From positions 4,698,449 through 4,762,448 of the forward strand of contig CP030158.1 of NCBI GenBank assembly GCA_003285105.1: DNA of 64,000 nt. The letters are read 5' to 3'. The notes under the pieces were generated by a model. That model did not search any database, was not told the origin of the DNA, and saw only the letters and a list, made by a program, of their open reading frames with translations. Within the stretch, counting starts at the first letter, position 1. Every line of letters begins with the position of its first letter. The translations under genes were made by a program, and so were the position numbers. Positions 17,508 to 25,403 of this stretch are shown here, in pieces. This stretch comes from Roseithermus sacchariphilus (GTDB taxonomy: Bacteria > Bacteroidota > Rhodothermia > Rhodothermales > MEBIC09517).

Positions 17508-18764
17508 ATGCCGTCCTTCCTCGACCTCGACCCCGACACGCCGTTTCCCCTGCAAAACCTGCCCTACGGCGTCTTCAAACCGCGGGACCGGAGCGCGCCG
17601 CGCGTGGGCGTGGCCATCGGGGACTTCGTGCTGGACCTGTCGGTGCTCGAAGAGGCCGGCCTGTTCGAGGATGCCGAGGTGCGGCGCCGGCGGCCGTTCT
17701 CCCAGGACACGCTGAATGCGTTCATGGCGATGGGCCGGCCGGTCTGGCACGACGTCCGACGCCGCCTCCAGACGCTGCTCGACGCCGGCACGCCCACGCT
17801 GCGCGACGACGAGGCCCTGCGCGACCGCGCCTTCTACCGCCGCGCGGACGTCGAACTGGTCCTCCCGGTCGACATCGGGGACTACACCGACTTCTATTCG
17901 TCGAGAGAGCACGCGACGAACGTGGGCACCCTGTTCCGCGGAAAGGACCACGCCCTCCCGCCGAACTGGCTCTACCTGCCCGTCGGCTACCACGGGCGGG
18001 CCAGCTCGGTGGTGCTCAGCGGCACGCCCGTGCGGCGCCCCCACGGCCAGATCAAGCCGGAAGACGGCCCGCCGGTCTTCGGGCCGAGCCGGATGCTGGA
18101 CTTCGAGCTGGAGATGGGCTGCTTCGTCGGCCCCGGCAACCCGCTGGGCGAGCCGATCCCCATCGCCCGGGCGATGGACCACGTCTTTGGCCTGGTGCTC
18201 GTCAACGACTGGAGCGCGCGGGACATTCAGAAATGGGAATACGTGCCGCTCGGGCCGTTCCTGGGGAAGAACTTCGCCACCACGATCTCCCCGTGGGTCG
18301 TGCCGCTGGAGGCGCTCGAACCGTTCCGGTGTGCCGGGCCGGCGCAGGACCCGGAGCCGTTGCCCTACCTGCAGCCGCCGGCCCCCCTCGGTGCCTTCGA
18401 CATCCACCTGGAGGTGTCGCTGCGGACCGCGCGCATGGAGGCCGCCTACCGCCTCTGCCGCTCCAACACCCGGCATCTCTACTGGAGCATGGCCCAGCAG
18501 ATCGCCCACCACACGGTGGGGGGCTGCAACCTGCGCCCCGGGGACCTGCTGGCCTCCGGCACCATCAGCGGCCCGACGCCCGGCAGCTACGGCAGCCTCC
18601 TCGAACTCACCTGGCGCGGCGCACACCCCGTCACGCTGCCCTCCGGTGAAACGCGCACCTTCCTGGAAGACGGCGACACCGTCATCATGACGGCCTGGGC
18701 CGAAGGCGACGGCTACCGCGTGGACTTCGGCGAGGCCGTCGGGACGGTGATCGGGGGAGGGTAA
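17508..18764 (+). CDS. fahA: fumarylacetoacetase
   Basis: FahA cleaves fumarylacetoacetate to fumarate and acetoacetate, the last step of tyrosine catabolism. The 418-aa size matches the eukaryote-like full-length enzyme, with the N-terminal F-P-L-Q-N-L-P-Y-G-V-F segment. The metal- and substrate-site motifs D-Y-T-D-F-Y-S-S-R-E-H-A, L-P-V-G-Y-H-G-R-A-S-S, E-L-E-M-G, L-V-N-D-W-S-A-R-D-I-Q and L-A-S-G-T-I-S-G are present. No hpd or hmgA gene is in the window. Confidence 0.96.
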   Translation: MPSFLDLDPDTPFPLQNLPYGVFKPRDRSAPRVGVAIGDFVLDLSVLEEAGLFEDAEVRRRRPFSQDTLNAFMAMGRPVWHDVRRRLQTLLDAGTPTLRDDEALRDRAFYRRADVELVLPVDIGDYTDFYSSREHATNVGTLFRGKDHALPPNWLYLPVGYHGRASSVVLSGTPVRRPHGQIKPEDGPPVFGPSRMLDFELEMGCFVGPGNPLGEPIPIARAMDHVFGLVLVNDWSARDIQKWEYVPLGPFLGKNFATTISPWVVPLEALEPFRCAGPAQDPEPLPYLQPPAPLGAFDIHLEVSLRTARMEAAYRLCRSNTRHLYWSMAQQIAHHTVGGCNLRPGDLLASGTISGPTPGSYGSLLELTWRGAHPVTLPSGETRTFLEDGDTVIMTAWAEGDGYRVDFGEAVGTVIGGG

Positions 18765-18787
18765 ACGCGGGCAGAACCCGGCACCGG

Positions 18788-19273
18788 TCAGCCGCCTCCG
18801 GGCCGGCGCCGGTAGAAGATGTAATCCGTCGCCGGCGGCGGGTGGCCGGCGATGCGCAGGATCCGGCTGACCTGCGCCCGATGGTGGGTGCCGTGGTTGA
18901 CCACGTGCAGCGCGATCTCGCCGAGGGTCGACGTGTAGGCCACGCCCTGGCTGTTCCGATAGGCGACCGGCTCGTCCAGGGCTTCCGCGGTGCAGGAGGC
19001 CAGATGCGTCCTCCAGGCCGTTACGCCGGCCCCGGCACGGACCCGGCATTCCTCCCGCGAGAAGACCGGCCAGATGGGCTGCCGGGCGGCCTCGGTGCCC
19101 TGTACCCGGCCCAGCCAGATCTCCTGCGCACGGGCGACGTGGCTCATCAGGCGGAGCGCTTCCCCGGCGGGCTCGGTGCCGTCTTCGAGCGCCTCCATCG
19201 CATCCAGGATGAGGTCGTTGGCCCAGCCGGTGTAGTCGAACAGATCGATCAGGCGTGACGGATCGGTCGGCAT
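18788..19273 (-). CDS. DinB-superfamily protein
   Basis: The 161-aa four-helix protein belongs to the DinB/YfiT-like metalloenzyme superfamily. It begins L-F-D-Y-T-G-W-A-N, contains L-R-L-M-S-H-V-A-R-A-Q-E-I-W and ends with H-V-V-N-H-G-T-H-H-R-A-Q. The three metal-ligand His positions are present. Members often act as thiol-dependent transferases (for example bacillithiol S-transferase); bshB1 elsewhere in the window makes that plausible, but the substrate is unknown. It converges on the fumarylacetoacetase gene. Confidence 0.85.
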   Translation of the reverse strand: MPTDPSRLIDLFDYTGWANDLILDAMEALEDGTEPAGEALRLMSHVARAQEIWLGRVQGTEAARQPIWPVFSREECRVRAGAGVTAWRTHLASCTAEALDEPVAYRNSQGVAYTSTLGEIALHVVNHGTHHRAQVSRILRIAGHPPPATDYIFYRRRPGGG

Positions 19274-19366
19274 GGACGTTTCTTGCTGCAGAGAAGGCCG
19301 ACGGAGAGGGTCCACCGGATCAGGGACGCCGCGGCGCTCGCCCCGTTCCCTGCCGTGCCCCGCTCG

Positions 19367-20419
19367 TCACTCCTCACCCGGAGGACCCTCACCCACGACG
19401 ACGAACTCCACGCGCCGGTTCAGGGCGCGCCCGGTTTCGGTGTCGTTGCTGGCGATGGGTCGCGCCTCGCCGTAGCCTCGTGCCGTGATGCGGCTCGGGT
19501 CGATACCGGGGAAGCGTTCCAGGAGATAATCCCGGACGGCGGCGGCCCGCGCTTCGGAGAGGCGCAGGTTGTACTCCGCCGGCCCCCGGCTATCGGCGTG
19601 CCCGCCCACCTCGATCCGCAGGTCCGGGTACTTCTCCAGCACCGCCCCGATGGCGTCCAGCGTCCGCTGCGACGGGGGCAGCAGCGTGGCCTGATCGGTC
19701 TCGAAGAGCACGTCCACCGTCCGGAACAGCCCCGTTTCCAGGATGGCCCGTTCGACTTCCCGGACGATGGGCGTGACGGCGGGCGGAGTCTGAGGCAGGG
19801 CCTCCGGCGTGCGGGGGAGGACCGGCGCGGGCAGGCGCTCCGTCGGCGGCGGCACGGCGGCGGCAGGCGCGGCCAGGGAATCGGCCGGCGGCGGGGTCGG
19901 CTCGGCCGTCGTCGCCGGCGGCACCGCCCCGGTCTGCCGCACGTAGACGCGTGCCGGGGCGGGCGCGGCCGGGTAGGTCACCTCCCGGAGGATCTGCCAG
20001 AAGAGATCGTCCACCTCATCCAGCAGCCGATCCTCGATGGCGTCAATGCGCCGCTCCAGCCGCTCGGCTTCCTCCTCGGTGAGGCCGCGCCGGTCGGTCG
20101 CCTCCGTCCCGGTCGTCGGCGGCGCCGTTGGCCGTTCCGTGGTTGCCGCACCGGCGGGCGCCGCCTGAGGCGCTGCCGCACCGGCCGTCTGGCGCAGACC
20201 CGCCTCGGTGCGGGGCGTTCCATGGCGGGAGCGGATGCGCACGCCGCCCGGACGCCCCATCCGCAGGTAGACGACCCCCTGCGCGGGCACGGGCACGACG
20301 ATCTGCCCCGGATCCGCCGCACCCGCCCGCAGGCTGTCGGCGGACTGGGCCTGCGCGGCCCGGCCGTCGCCGAGCCACGTCAGCGCCATCCATCCGGCTA
20401 TGAGCAGCCACCATCGCAT
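19367..20419 (-). CDS. OmpA-family peptidoglycan-associated outer membrane protein
   Basis: The 350-aa secreted protein has a signal peptide ending A-A-Q-A-Q and a Pro/Ala-rich linker region (about 70-230). The C-terminal OmpA domain (about 240-345) contains V-D-V-L-F-E-T-D-Q-A-T-L, G-G-H-A-D-S-R-G and N-R-R-V-E-F. The domain anchors the outer membrane to peptidoglycan. Near residues 40-56 the protein carries V-V-Y-L-R-M-G-R-P-G-G-V-R-I. This closely matches a segment in the protein encoded just upstream on the same strand, so the pair probably work together. The N-terminal half has no recognised barrel. Confidence 0.88.
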   Translation of the reverse strand: MRWWLLIAGWMALTWLGDGRAAQAQSADSLRAGAADPGQIVVPVPAQGVVYLRMGRPGGVRIRSRHGTPRTEAGLRQTAGAAAPQAAPAGAATTERPTAPPTTGTEATDRRGLTEEEAERLERRIDAIEDRLLDEVDDLFWQILREVTYPAAPAPARVYVRQTGAVPPATTAEPTPPPADSLAAPAAAVPPPTERLPAPVLPRTPEALPQTPPAVTPIVREVERAILETGLFRTVDVLFETDQATLLPPSQRTLDAIGAVLEKYPDLRIEVGGHADSRGPAEYNLRLSEARAAAVRDYLLERFPGIDPSRITARGYGEARPIASNDTETGRALNRRVEFVVVGEGPPGEE

Positions 20420-20480
20420 GGGCAAGAGGCGTCGTTGGAAGTCTTCGGCTACGAGGGTCCCGGCTCCGGGATGCCGGTGG

Positions 20481-22907
20481 TCAGAACCGGATCCGATAGC
20501 CCGCCAGGAAGCGGTGGATGTCGAACAGGTCGAGGGTGTTGTACTCGAGGTACGCATCGCCGGGGCCGAACGACACCGAGGCGCCCAGGATGACGTCGTA
20601 CGTGATATCCACCGTGGCGAGTTCGTTGTACGTCAGCAGCCCCAGCCCGAGGCCGGCATAGGGCACGACGGGAGCCAGCGCCTCCAGCTGCACCGGATAG
20701 ACGCCTCCCAGGCTCGGGTTGATGGCCGTCTCATTCTGCCCGAAGCCGAGCGTGAAGGCCAGCCGGAAGCGCGCCGGGCCGGTGAGCCGGGTGCTGTAGG
20801 TCCAGCGCGCGCCCAGCAGGAACTGGTCGGGGCCGCGCCCGAAGCCATAGCCCAGGAAGGGCCGCAGCCCCTCGTCGCGCAGGAAGGCCTCTCCGCCGGC
20901 AGCCTGGCCGGCCGGGCTTTCGACGCGGACGTCGACCGGGGGCGGAGCCTGCTGAGCCACCGCAGCGGCCTGCCGGGCCTGCGCCTCCCGCAACTCCAGG
21001 GCCTGCTGCCGGATGCGTTCCTGAAGGCGCTCCTCCATCTGATCCAGCCGCTCCCGGAGCTGCCGCTCCAGTTCCTCGGCGCTGACCGTGGCGGCGGGCT
21101 CGGCGGGGCGCTGCTGCTGCAGCTCGGCCCGCACTGTCTCCTGCACGATCTGCCGGATCTGCGCGGCCGTCAGCCCGGCCCCCGCCGCGGGCAGCGCCGT
21201 CGACGCGGCGGCCTGCGCGGTGTCGGCCCCGGCCGGCGACACCGGCCTGACCACCGGCCGGCCGCTCGTCTCCTCGAAGTAGGACTCGATGCTGACGCCG
21301 CCCGGCTGACCGAAGCGGATGTACAGCTCGCCTTCCTGCGGCACGGGCAGCGTCACCATCTGCGGCTGGCTCCCCCGTGCCGGGCGCACCACCGTCGGCG
21401 GCGGGGTGGCGGGCCGGACGGTGTCGGCGCGGGCGGGGGTGGCAGAAGGCGTCTGCGCGGCCGTCGCCGGCGTCGCGGTAGTGCGGGCCGGCTCGCCCCC
21501 CCGTTCGAGCAGCGCCTGCAGCGAATCCAGGCGGGCACGGGATGCCGCCAGCTCGGCCCGCAGCTCCCGCAGCTCCGCCGATTCGTCGGCTGCTCCCTCG
21601 GCCGCCTCGACGGCCTCGGCCGTCGGCGTTCCGGCCGGCAGGCCTGCCCGCGCAGAGCGGCCCCCCAGCGCGAACGTCAGCCCCGCCGAGTACAGGTAGC
21701 TGGCCTTGACGTCGCTCGGCTGCGAGATGTCTTCCGGGTCGTCGTCGCTCATCAGCAGCGCCCGGGCCATGACCCGGAAGCGCAACCGGTCGGACACCGG
21801 CAGGATGATGCCGGCCCCGCCCGTGGCGTACGGCGCATCGGACACCGCCAGGCTGTCGCGTCCGACGTAGGCATCGCCGGCGTCCAGGTACCCGCCGCCC
21901 AGCGTGATGAAGGGGTTGAGGCTCTGCGCCCCGTCACCGCCCAGGTTCAGGCGCAGCTCGCCCCCGTAGGCGCGGAGGTCCTCCGCCCCGGCCAGCGTAC
22001 CGCTGTCGAGGCTCTGCCAGTAGGTTCCCCGCACGCCGACGTACGAGCCAAAGTCCAGCCCCGCCTGCACACCCGCCACGCGATGGCTGCTCTGGTAGGG
22101 CAGCGAGGCGTCGAACTCGACCTGCCCGATGAAGGGCTCGACCGGGATCGTCAGCCCGCGCAGCCCCCGCTCAAACTGTTGCCGCAGCGCCTGGTCCACT
22201 TCCGTCATCGCACCGCGCTCGCGGCCGCCCAGGTAGAATTGCAGCGCGGCCCGGACGGCCCAGTTGCTCACCTGCACCTGATTGAAGTTCTGCGGGCCGA
22301 GGCCGAGGTCCTGCAGATCCTCGTCGCTGAAGAACATCGACCCTGCGTTGTAGCGATAGGTGAGGTTCTCCGCCGCCAGCGTCAGCGTGTACCGGCTGGC
22401 GAGGCTGAACTGCAGGCCGGCCCCCCCGGAGAGGTAGATGCGCTCGCTGCGCCCCCGGTTTTCCGGGTCGAAGCGCAGCAGCCCCGTGCCGAGCGTCACG
22501 AACGGCACGAACATCCCGACGGGCACGTTGAGCTTCAGGTCCCCGCCCAGGCGTGTCACATCTACCCGCCGTGCCGACAGCCCGGCCAGCAGCTCCTGAT
22601 ACACCGGATCCAGGCCCGAAAACGCCCCGAAGTTCGTCCCGAAGTCGCGACCGGTGAGATACAGGCCGTTCAGCTCGACGAACTCGCCGAAGCCGAAACC
22701 CAGCTGCCCGCCGTAGAGCAAGCCGGTTTCCAGCCCGGCGTTGTCGGTCCAGTAGACGCGCTCGGCCACGGGACCCAGCGTGTAGCTCAACCCCTGCACC
22801 TGCGCCCGGGCCGGTTGCAGCCCGGCGGCCGCAGGCCACCCTCCCGCTGCCAGCAGCAGCAGGAAGAGCAGGCGCACAGGGACACGATATCGCAACGAGG
22901 ATGGCAT
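20481..22907 (-). CDS. outer-membrane protein with two predicted beta-barrel regions and a coiled-coil linker
   Basis: The 808-aa protein starts with a signal peptide (ending A-R-A-Q). Residues about 35-410 are rich in alternating, aromatic-ended strands like a beta-barrel. A middle region follows with a short coiled coil (A-E-L-R-E-L-R-A-E-L), the motif E-L-Y-I-R-F-G-Q-P-G-G-V-S-I-E-S and a second, longer coiled coil (about 590-650, E- and Q-rich). The last 150 residues look like a second barrel-like sheet ending in F. I do not recognise the family. The shared P-G-G-V motif with the following OmpA gene, 61 bp away, suggests a common partner. A role in linking or shaping the envelope is inference only. 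Confidence 0.75.
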   Translation of the reverse strand: MPSSLRYRVPVRLLFLLLLAAGGWPAAAGLQPARAQVQGLSYTLGPVAERVYWTDNAGLETGLLYGGQLGFGFGEFVELNGLYLTGRDFGTNFGAFSGLDPVYQELLAGLSARRVDVTRLGGDLKLNVPVGMFVPFVTLGTGLLRFDPENRGRSERIYLSGGAGLQFSLASRYTLTLAAENLTYRYNAGSMFFSDEDLQDLGLGPQNFNQVQVSNWAVRAALQFYLGGRERGAMTEVDQALRQQFERGLRGLTIPVEPFIGQVEFDASLPYQSSHRVAGVQAGLDFGSYVGVRGTYWQSLDSGTLAGAEDLRAYGGELRLNLGGDGAQSLNPFITLGGGYLDAGDAYVGRDSLAVSDAPYATGGAGIILPVSDRLRFRVMARALLMSDDDPEDISQPSDVKASYLYSAGLTFALGGRSARAGLPAGTPTAEAVEAAEGAADESAELRELRAELAASRARLDSLQALLERGGEPARTTATPATAAQTPSATPARADTVRPATPPPTVVRPARGSQPQMVTLPVPQEGELYIRFGQPGGVSIESYFEETSGRPVVRPVSPAGADTAQAAASTALPAAGAGLTAAQIRQIVQETVRAELQQQRPAEPAATVSAEELERQLRERLDQMEERLQERIRQQALELREAQARQAAAVAQQAPPPVDVRVESPAGQAAGGEAFLRDEGLRPFLGYGFGRGPDQFLLGARWTYSTRLTGPARFRLAFTLGFGQNETAINPSLGGVYPVQLEALAPVVPYAGLGLGLLTYNELATVDITYDVILGASVSFGPGDAYLEYNTLDLFDIHRFLAGYRIRF

Positions 22908-23068
22908 GATGGTCTGACGGAAATCCGTTGGGATGGGAACGGGAACGGGCCGCACGACGGCACACCCGTGGCAGCATGCCGCCCACGCGAGCGGGGCGCA
23001 CGCCGGCCGAGCGGCCTGTGCGAAGGGGTCAGGGGCGAAGGGATCGGGCAGCGTACCGCCGCCCGGCG

Positions 23069-23605
23069 TTACCGCAGCGAGAGCCGGAGACGCAGCGTGC
23101 CGGGGACGGACGTCAGCCCTTCATAGCGGCCGGGCGAGAAGGCCTCCAGGTTGGCCGTCTTCGAGATGTCGGCCTCCAGCAGGCGGCGGTCGTTGGCGAC
23201 GCGGTTGAGCCGCACCTCGCGGTCGAGCAGCAGCGACTGCATCTTGGCCTGGTCGTCGGCATCGGCCGTCAGGTCGATCCGGTCCGAGCGCACGCGGAAG
23301 CTACCGGAGGCCAGCGACTGCACACCGCCCCGGAACTGGTATTCGAGCGCGAACGAGCCGTCTTCGAACAGCCTGAGCTGCGTCGTAGTCGCAACGAGCG
23401 TGTCGAGCACGTTGACGTCCGGGATGGCCGAGGCATTCGGATCGAAGGTGAACTCCGTGAACCGGTAGGTGCCGGCCACCTCGCGCGGGTCCGGCCCGTC
23501 GACCGGGTCGCCACTGTCACACGCGGCCAGGCCGGCCGCGAACACCAGCAGCACGACGCCGCCGAGGAGGCGGTGTACCGAACGAAGGAGGGGAAAGGAT
23601 CGCAT
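23069..23605 (-). CDS. putative lipoprotein, lipocalin-like
   Basis: The 178-aa protein has a lipoprotein signal with lipobox L-A-A-C at about residue 29. It then reads as a small beta-rich domain of the kind annotated lipocalin-like: V-A-G-T-Y-R-F-T-E-F-T-F, L-R-L-F-E-D-G-S-F-A-L-E-Y, G-S-F-R-V-R-S-D-R-I-D-L-T. Ligand and role are unknown. It stands alone between the double-barrel protein and the Gls24 gene. No function should be assumed from position. Confidence 0.7.
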   Translation of the reverse strand: MRSFPLLRSVHRLLGGVVLLVFAAGLAACDSGDPVDGPDPREVAGTYRFTEFTFDPNASAIPDVNVLDTLVATTTQLRLFEDGSFALEYQFRGGVQSLASGSFRVRSDRIDLTADADDQAKMQSLLLDREVRLNRVANDRRLLEADISKTANLEAFSPGRYEGLTSVPGTLRLRLSLR

Positions 23606-23773
23606 ATCGTCGATGAATCAGGTCGTCTTATCAGGAACACCGGTGAAACGTGACGGCCCGGCAGGACGGTTTCCCGTCAGAGGCCGTCCATCGCGGCGGT
23701 ACAGGATTCTCACAACCGGGTCGCACCGGCGAGCCCGCACCGGCGAGCCGGCCCGGGAGTACCGCGCCCGGGA

Positions 23774-24241
23774 TCAATGCACGCGCGGCGTTTCGGGCTC
23801 GGCCTCCGCCTCATCCTCCCCGAAGTACAGGTCGATGACGTCGACGTTGACCTCGACGACCTTCAGGCCCGTCATGGACTCGATGCGGTCGGCCACGTTG
23901 GCGCGAATCGCCGCGGCAATCTTCGGGATGGACATGCCGTAGTGGGTGATGACCCGCACGTCGACAGCCGCCTCCTTCTCGCCCACCTCCACGTGCACGC
24001 CGAGGTCGCGCATGTCCGTGCCGGTGACGGTCTTGGCCAGCGAGGCCACCTGCTGACCCGTCCCGAAGGGCACCAGGCGATAGACGCCGTCCACCTCCCG
24101 GACGGCCAGGCCGGCGATCTTGGCGACGACGTCATTGCGGATCACCGTCTTGCCGAGTTCTTCCTGGGTCACCATCGCCTCGCTGGACGACGCGTCGGCT
24201 TTCCGGGTCCGGGGGGTCGCGGTTTTATTTTGCTCTGCCAT
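23774..24241 (-). CDS. Asp23/Gls24 family envelope stress protein
   Basis: The 155-aa canonical Asp23/Gls24 protein has V-I-R-N-D-V-V-A-K-I-A-G-L-A-V-R-E-V-D-G-V at about 33-53. Further on come H-V-E-V-G-E-K-E-A-A-V-D-V-R-V and the closing M-T-G-L-K-V-V-E-V-N-V-D-V-I-D-L-Y-F. In Gram-positive bacteria such proteins are tethered under the membrane by AmaP and respond to envelope stress. It is the last gene of the leftward set that includes amaP, but a 192-bp gap with an 18-bp-arm inverted repeat and a TTAAAG motif precedes it, so it likely also has its own promoter. Confidence 0.93.
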   Translation of the reverse strand: MAEQNKTATPRTRKADASSSEAMVTQEELGKTVIRNDVVAKIAGLAVREVDGVYRLVPFGTGQQVASLAKTVTGTDMRDLGVHVEVGEKEAAVDVRVITHYGMSIPKIAAAIRANVADRIESMTGLKVVEVNVDVIDLYFGEDEAEAEPETPRVH

Positions 24242-24285
24242 GGGACACCTCTCTAAACATGAATACCGTGGGTTGCGGGTGGACG

Positions 24286-24328
24286 ACCGCCCTGAGTCCC
24301 GGCGCTCAGAGCCGGGACTCAGGGCGGT
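24286..24328. repeat. perfect inverted repeat, 18-bp arms, 7-nt loop
   Basis: The arms are ACCGCCCTGAGTCCCGGC (24286-24303) and its exact reverse complement (24311-24328). It sits between the DUF2273-like gene and the Gls24 gene. There is no T-run on either side, so it is not a classical intrinsic terminator. A mobile REP-like hairpin, an mRNA-stability element or an attenuator are all possible. Confidence 0.8.
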
Positions 24329-24363
24329 ACGCTCGTCAAATTGCCGGATGGCGTCGACCGGCA

Positions 24364-24395
24364 CCTTAAAGCCGCATTAATCCTGGATTAAAATC
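24364..24395 (-). promoter_or_regulatory. AT-rich putative promoter/operator upstream of gls24
   Basis: This AT-rich island in GC-rich DNA contains CCTTAAAGCCGCATTAAT (24364-24381), followed by the near-palindrome TTAATCC-T-GGATTAA. The first element closely matches CCTTAAAGCTCCATTAAA at 25934-25951 upstream of the other Gls24-like gene, in the same orientation relative to the genes. A shared sigma-factor or regulator site is inferred. Confidence 0.45.
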
Positions 24396-24433
24396 CGGCG
24401 GGACCGCAGCGAGGGCGAAGGCCTGCACCCGGA

Positions 24434-24754
24434 TCACGGTCTGCGCCAGAGCGCCTGCCAGGCATCGCGGACGTGGAGGCGTCCGTTCATCGCGGCGTGG
24501 ATCAGCCAGGCCAGGCCGGCGCCCAGCCCTCCGCATACGAGCAGGAACAGCGCCTCCCCCAGCCAGCCCAGCAGCACACAGAGCCCCACCCCGACGCCCA
24601 CGAGGAAGCCGGCCAGCGCCACGAGCGTGGCATCACGCACCGGCAGGCGGTCCAGCGGCGGTAGCCACGAGGCGTCCGGGCGCGGCGTCTCCGGAATGCC
24701 TGGAGACGCCGGGCGGTCGTGTACGTCCTGACGGAACGGATCCCTGGGGCCCAT
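24434..24754 (-). CDS. small two-helix membrane protein of the Gls24 operon (DUF2273-like)
   Basis: The 106-aa protein has a polar N-terminal third and two closely spaced hydrophobic helices (about 42-62 and 64-88, V-A-L-A-G-F-L-V-G-V-G-V-G-L and L-F-L-L-V-C-G-G-L-G-A-G-L-A-W), with a basic C-terminus. In Gram-positive operons a small two-helix DUF2273 protein lies beside amaP and asp23, and position and topology match here. Sequence similarity alone would not prove it. It starts 28 bp after amaP. Confidence 0.65.
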   Translation of the reverse strand: MGPRDPFRQDVHDRPASPGIPETPRPDASWLPPLDRLPVRDATLVALAGFLVGVGVGLCVLLGWLGEALFLLVCGGLGAGLAWLIHAAMNGRLHVRDAWQALWRRP

Positions 24755-24782
24755 GATGCGCTCTGGCTGAGTGACGGACGGA

Positions 24783-25391
24783 TCAACGAAGACGCCGGCG
24801 GGCGTCGAGGGCGGTCAACTGCGAGGCCACATCCACCCGGGCCACGGGCAGCCCCGTGTGCCGCTCCAGCGTCTGCTGCAGCGCCTCACGCAGGCGTGCG
24901 GTCACCTCGGGCAGCGGGCTGTCCGGGTGCACGGCGACCCGGCAGCGGACGTGCCAGCCGTCGCGCCGCAACTGTACCTGCGGGTCGGCTTCCCGGACGC
25001 CCGGCACCCGCTCGGCGACGTAGGCCACCAGCGCCTGGAGGCTGCGCAGGGCCACGGTGACGCGGCCACCGCCGTACGCCACCGCGTCGCCCCTCCCGCT
25101 GAGCACCACCTCCCGCCCGGCCTCGCCGGACCGGCGCAGCGCCGGGATGAAGAACAACAGCCCCCCCACCACCGCCAGCAGAGCGATGCCGACGAACGAC
25201 CAGACGGCGCGCACGGGCAAGGCCCGCAGATCCACCAGCAGATCCAGCCCCGGCCGGGTGAGCCGCACCGGACCGGCCCAGCCGGCCACGTGCAGCAGCA
25301 GCCAGCCACCGGCCGCCACGAGCCCCAGCCCGACCAGCAGCGACGTCAGCCGCCGGATGAACTCGAACAGGAAAGACGTCGAAGCGTGCAT
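24783..25391 (-). CDS. amaP: alkaline shock response membrane anchor protein AmaP
   Basis: The 202-aa protein has the AmaP layout: two membrane helices (about 15-35 and 63-82) separated by a short loop, then a cytoplasmic Asp23-like domain. The latter includes L-Q-A-L-V-A-Y-V-A-E-R-V-P-G-V and ends with L-Q-Q-T-L-E-R-H-T-G-L-P-V-A-R-V-D-V. In Staphylococcus, AmaP tethers Asp23 to the membrane. Here it starts 12 bp after the glycine-zipper Gls24-like gene, so the two are co-transcribed. AmaP in a Gram-negative-type genome is less usual. Confidence 0.85.
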   Translation of the reverse strand: MHASTSFLFEFIRRLTSLLVGLGLVAAGGWLLLHVAGWAGPVRLTRPGLDLLVDLRALPVRAVWSFVGIALLAVVGGLLFFIPALRRSGEAGREVVLSGRGDAVAYGGGRVTVALRSLQALVAYVAERVPGVREADPQVQLRRDGWHVRCRVAVHPDSPLPEVTARLREALQQTLERHTGLPVARVDVASQLTALDARRRLR

Positions 25392-25403
25392 GGGGACCAG
25401 CGG

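Noticed and set aside
20400-23126. A 908-codon plus-strand frame across the OmpA and double-barrel genes
   Set aside because: Composition is typical of an antisense shadow, and the minus-strand genes have signal peptides and a recognised OmpA domain.
24286-24328. Intrinsic terminator for the Gls24/AmaP operon
   Set aside because: There is no run of T on either strand after the stem, and a functionally related gene follows in the same direction.
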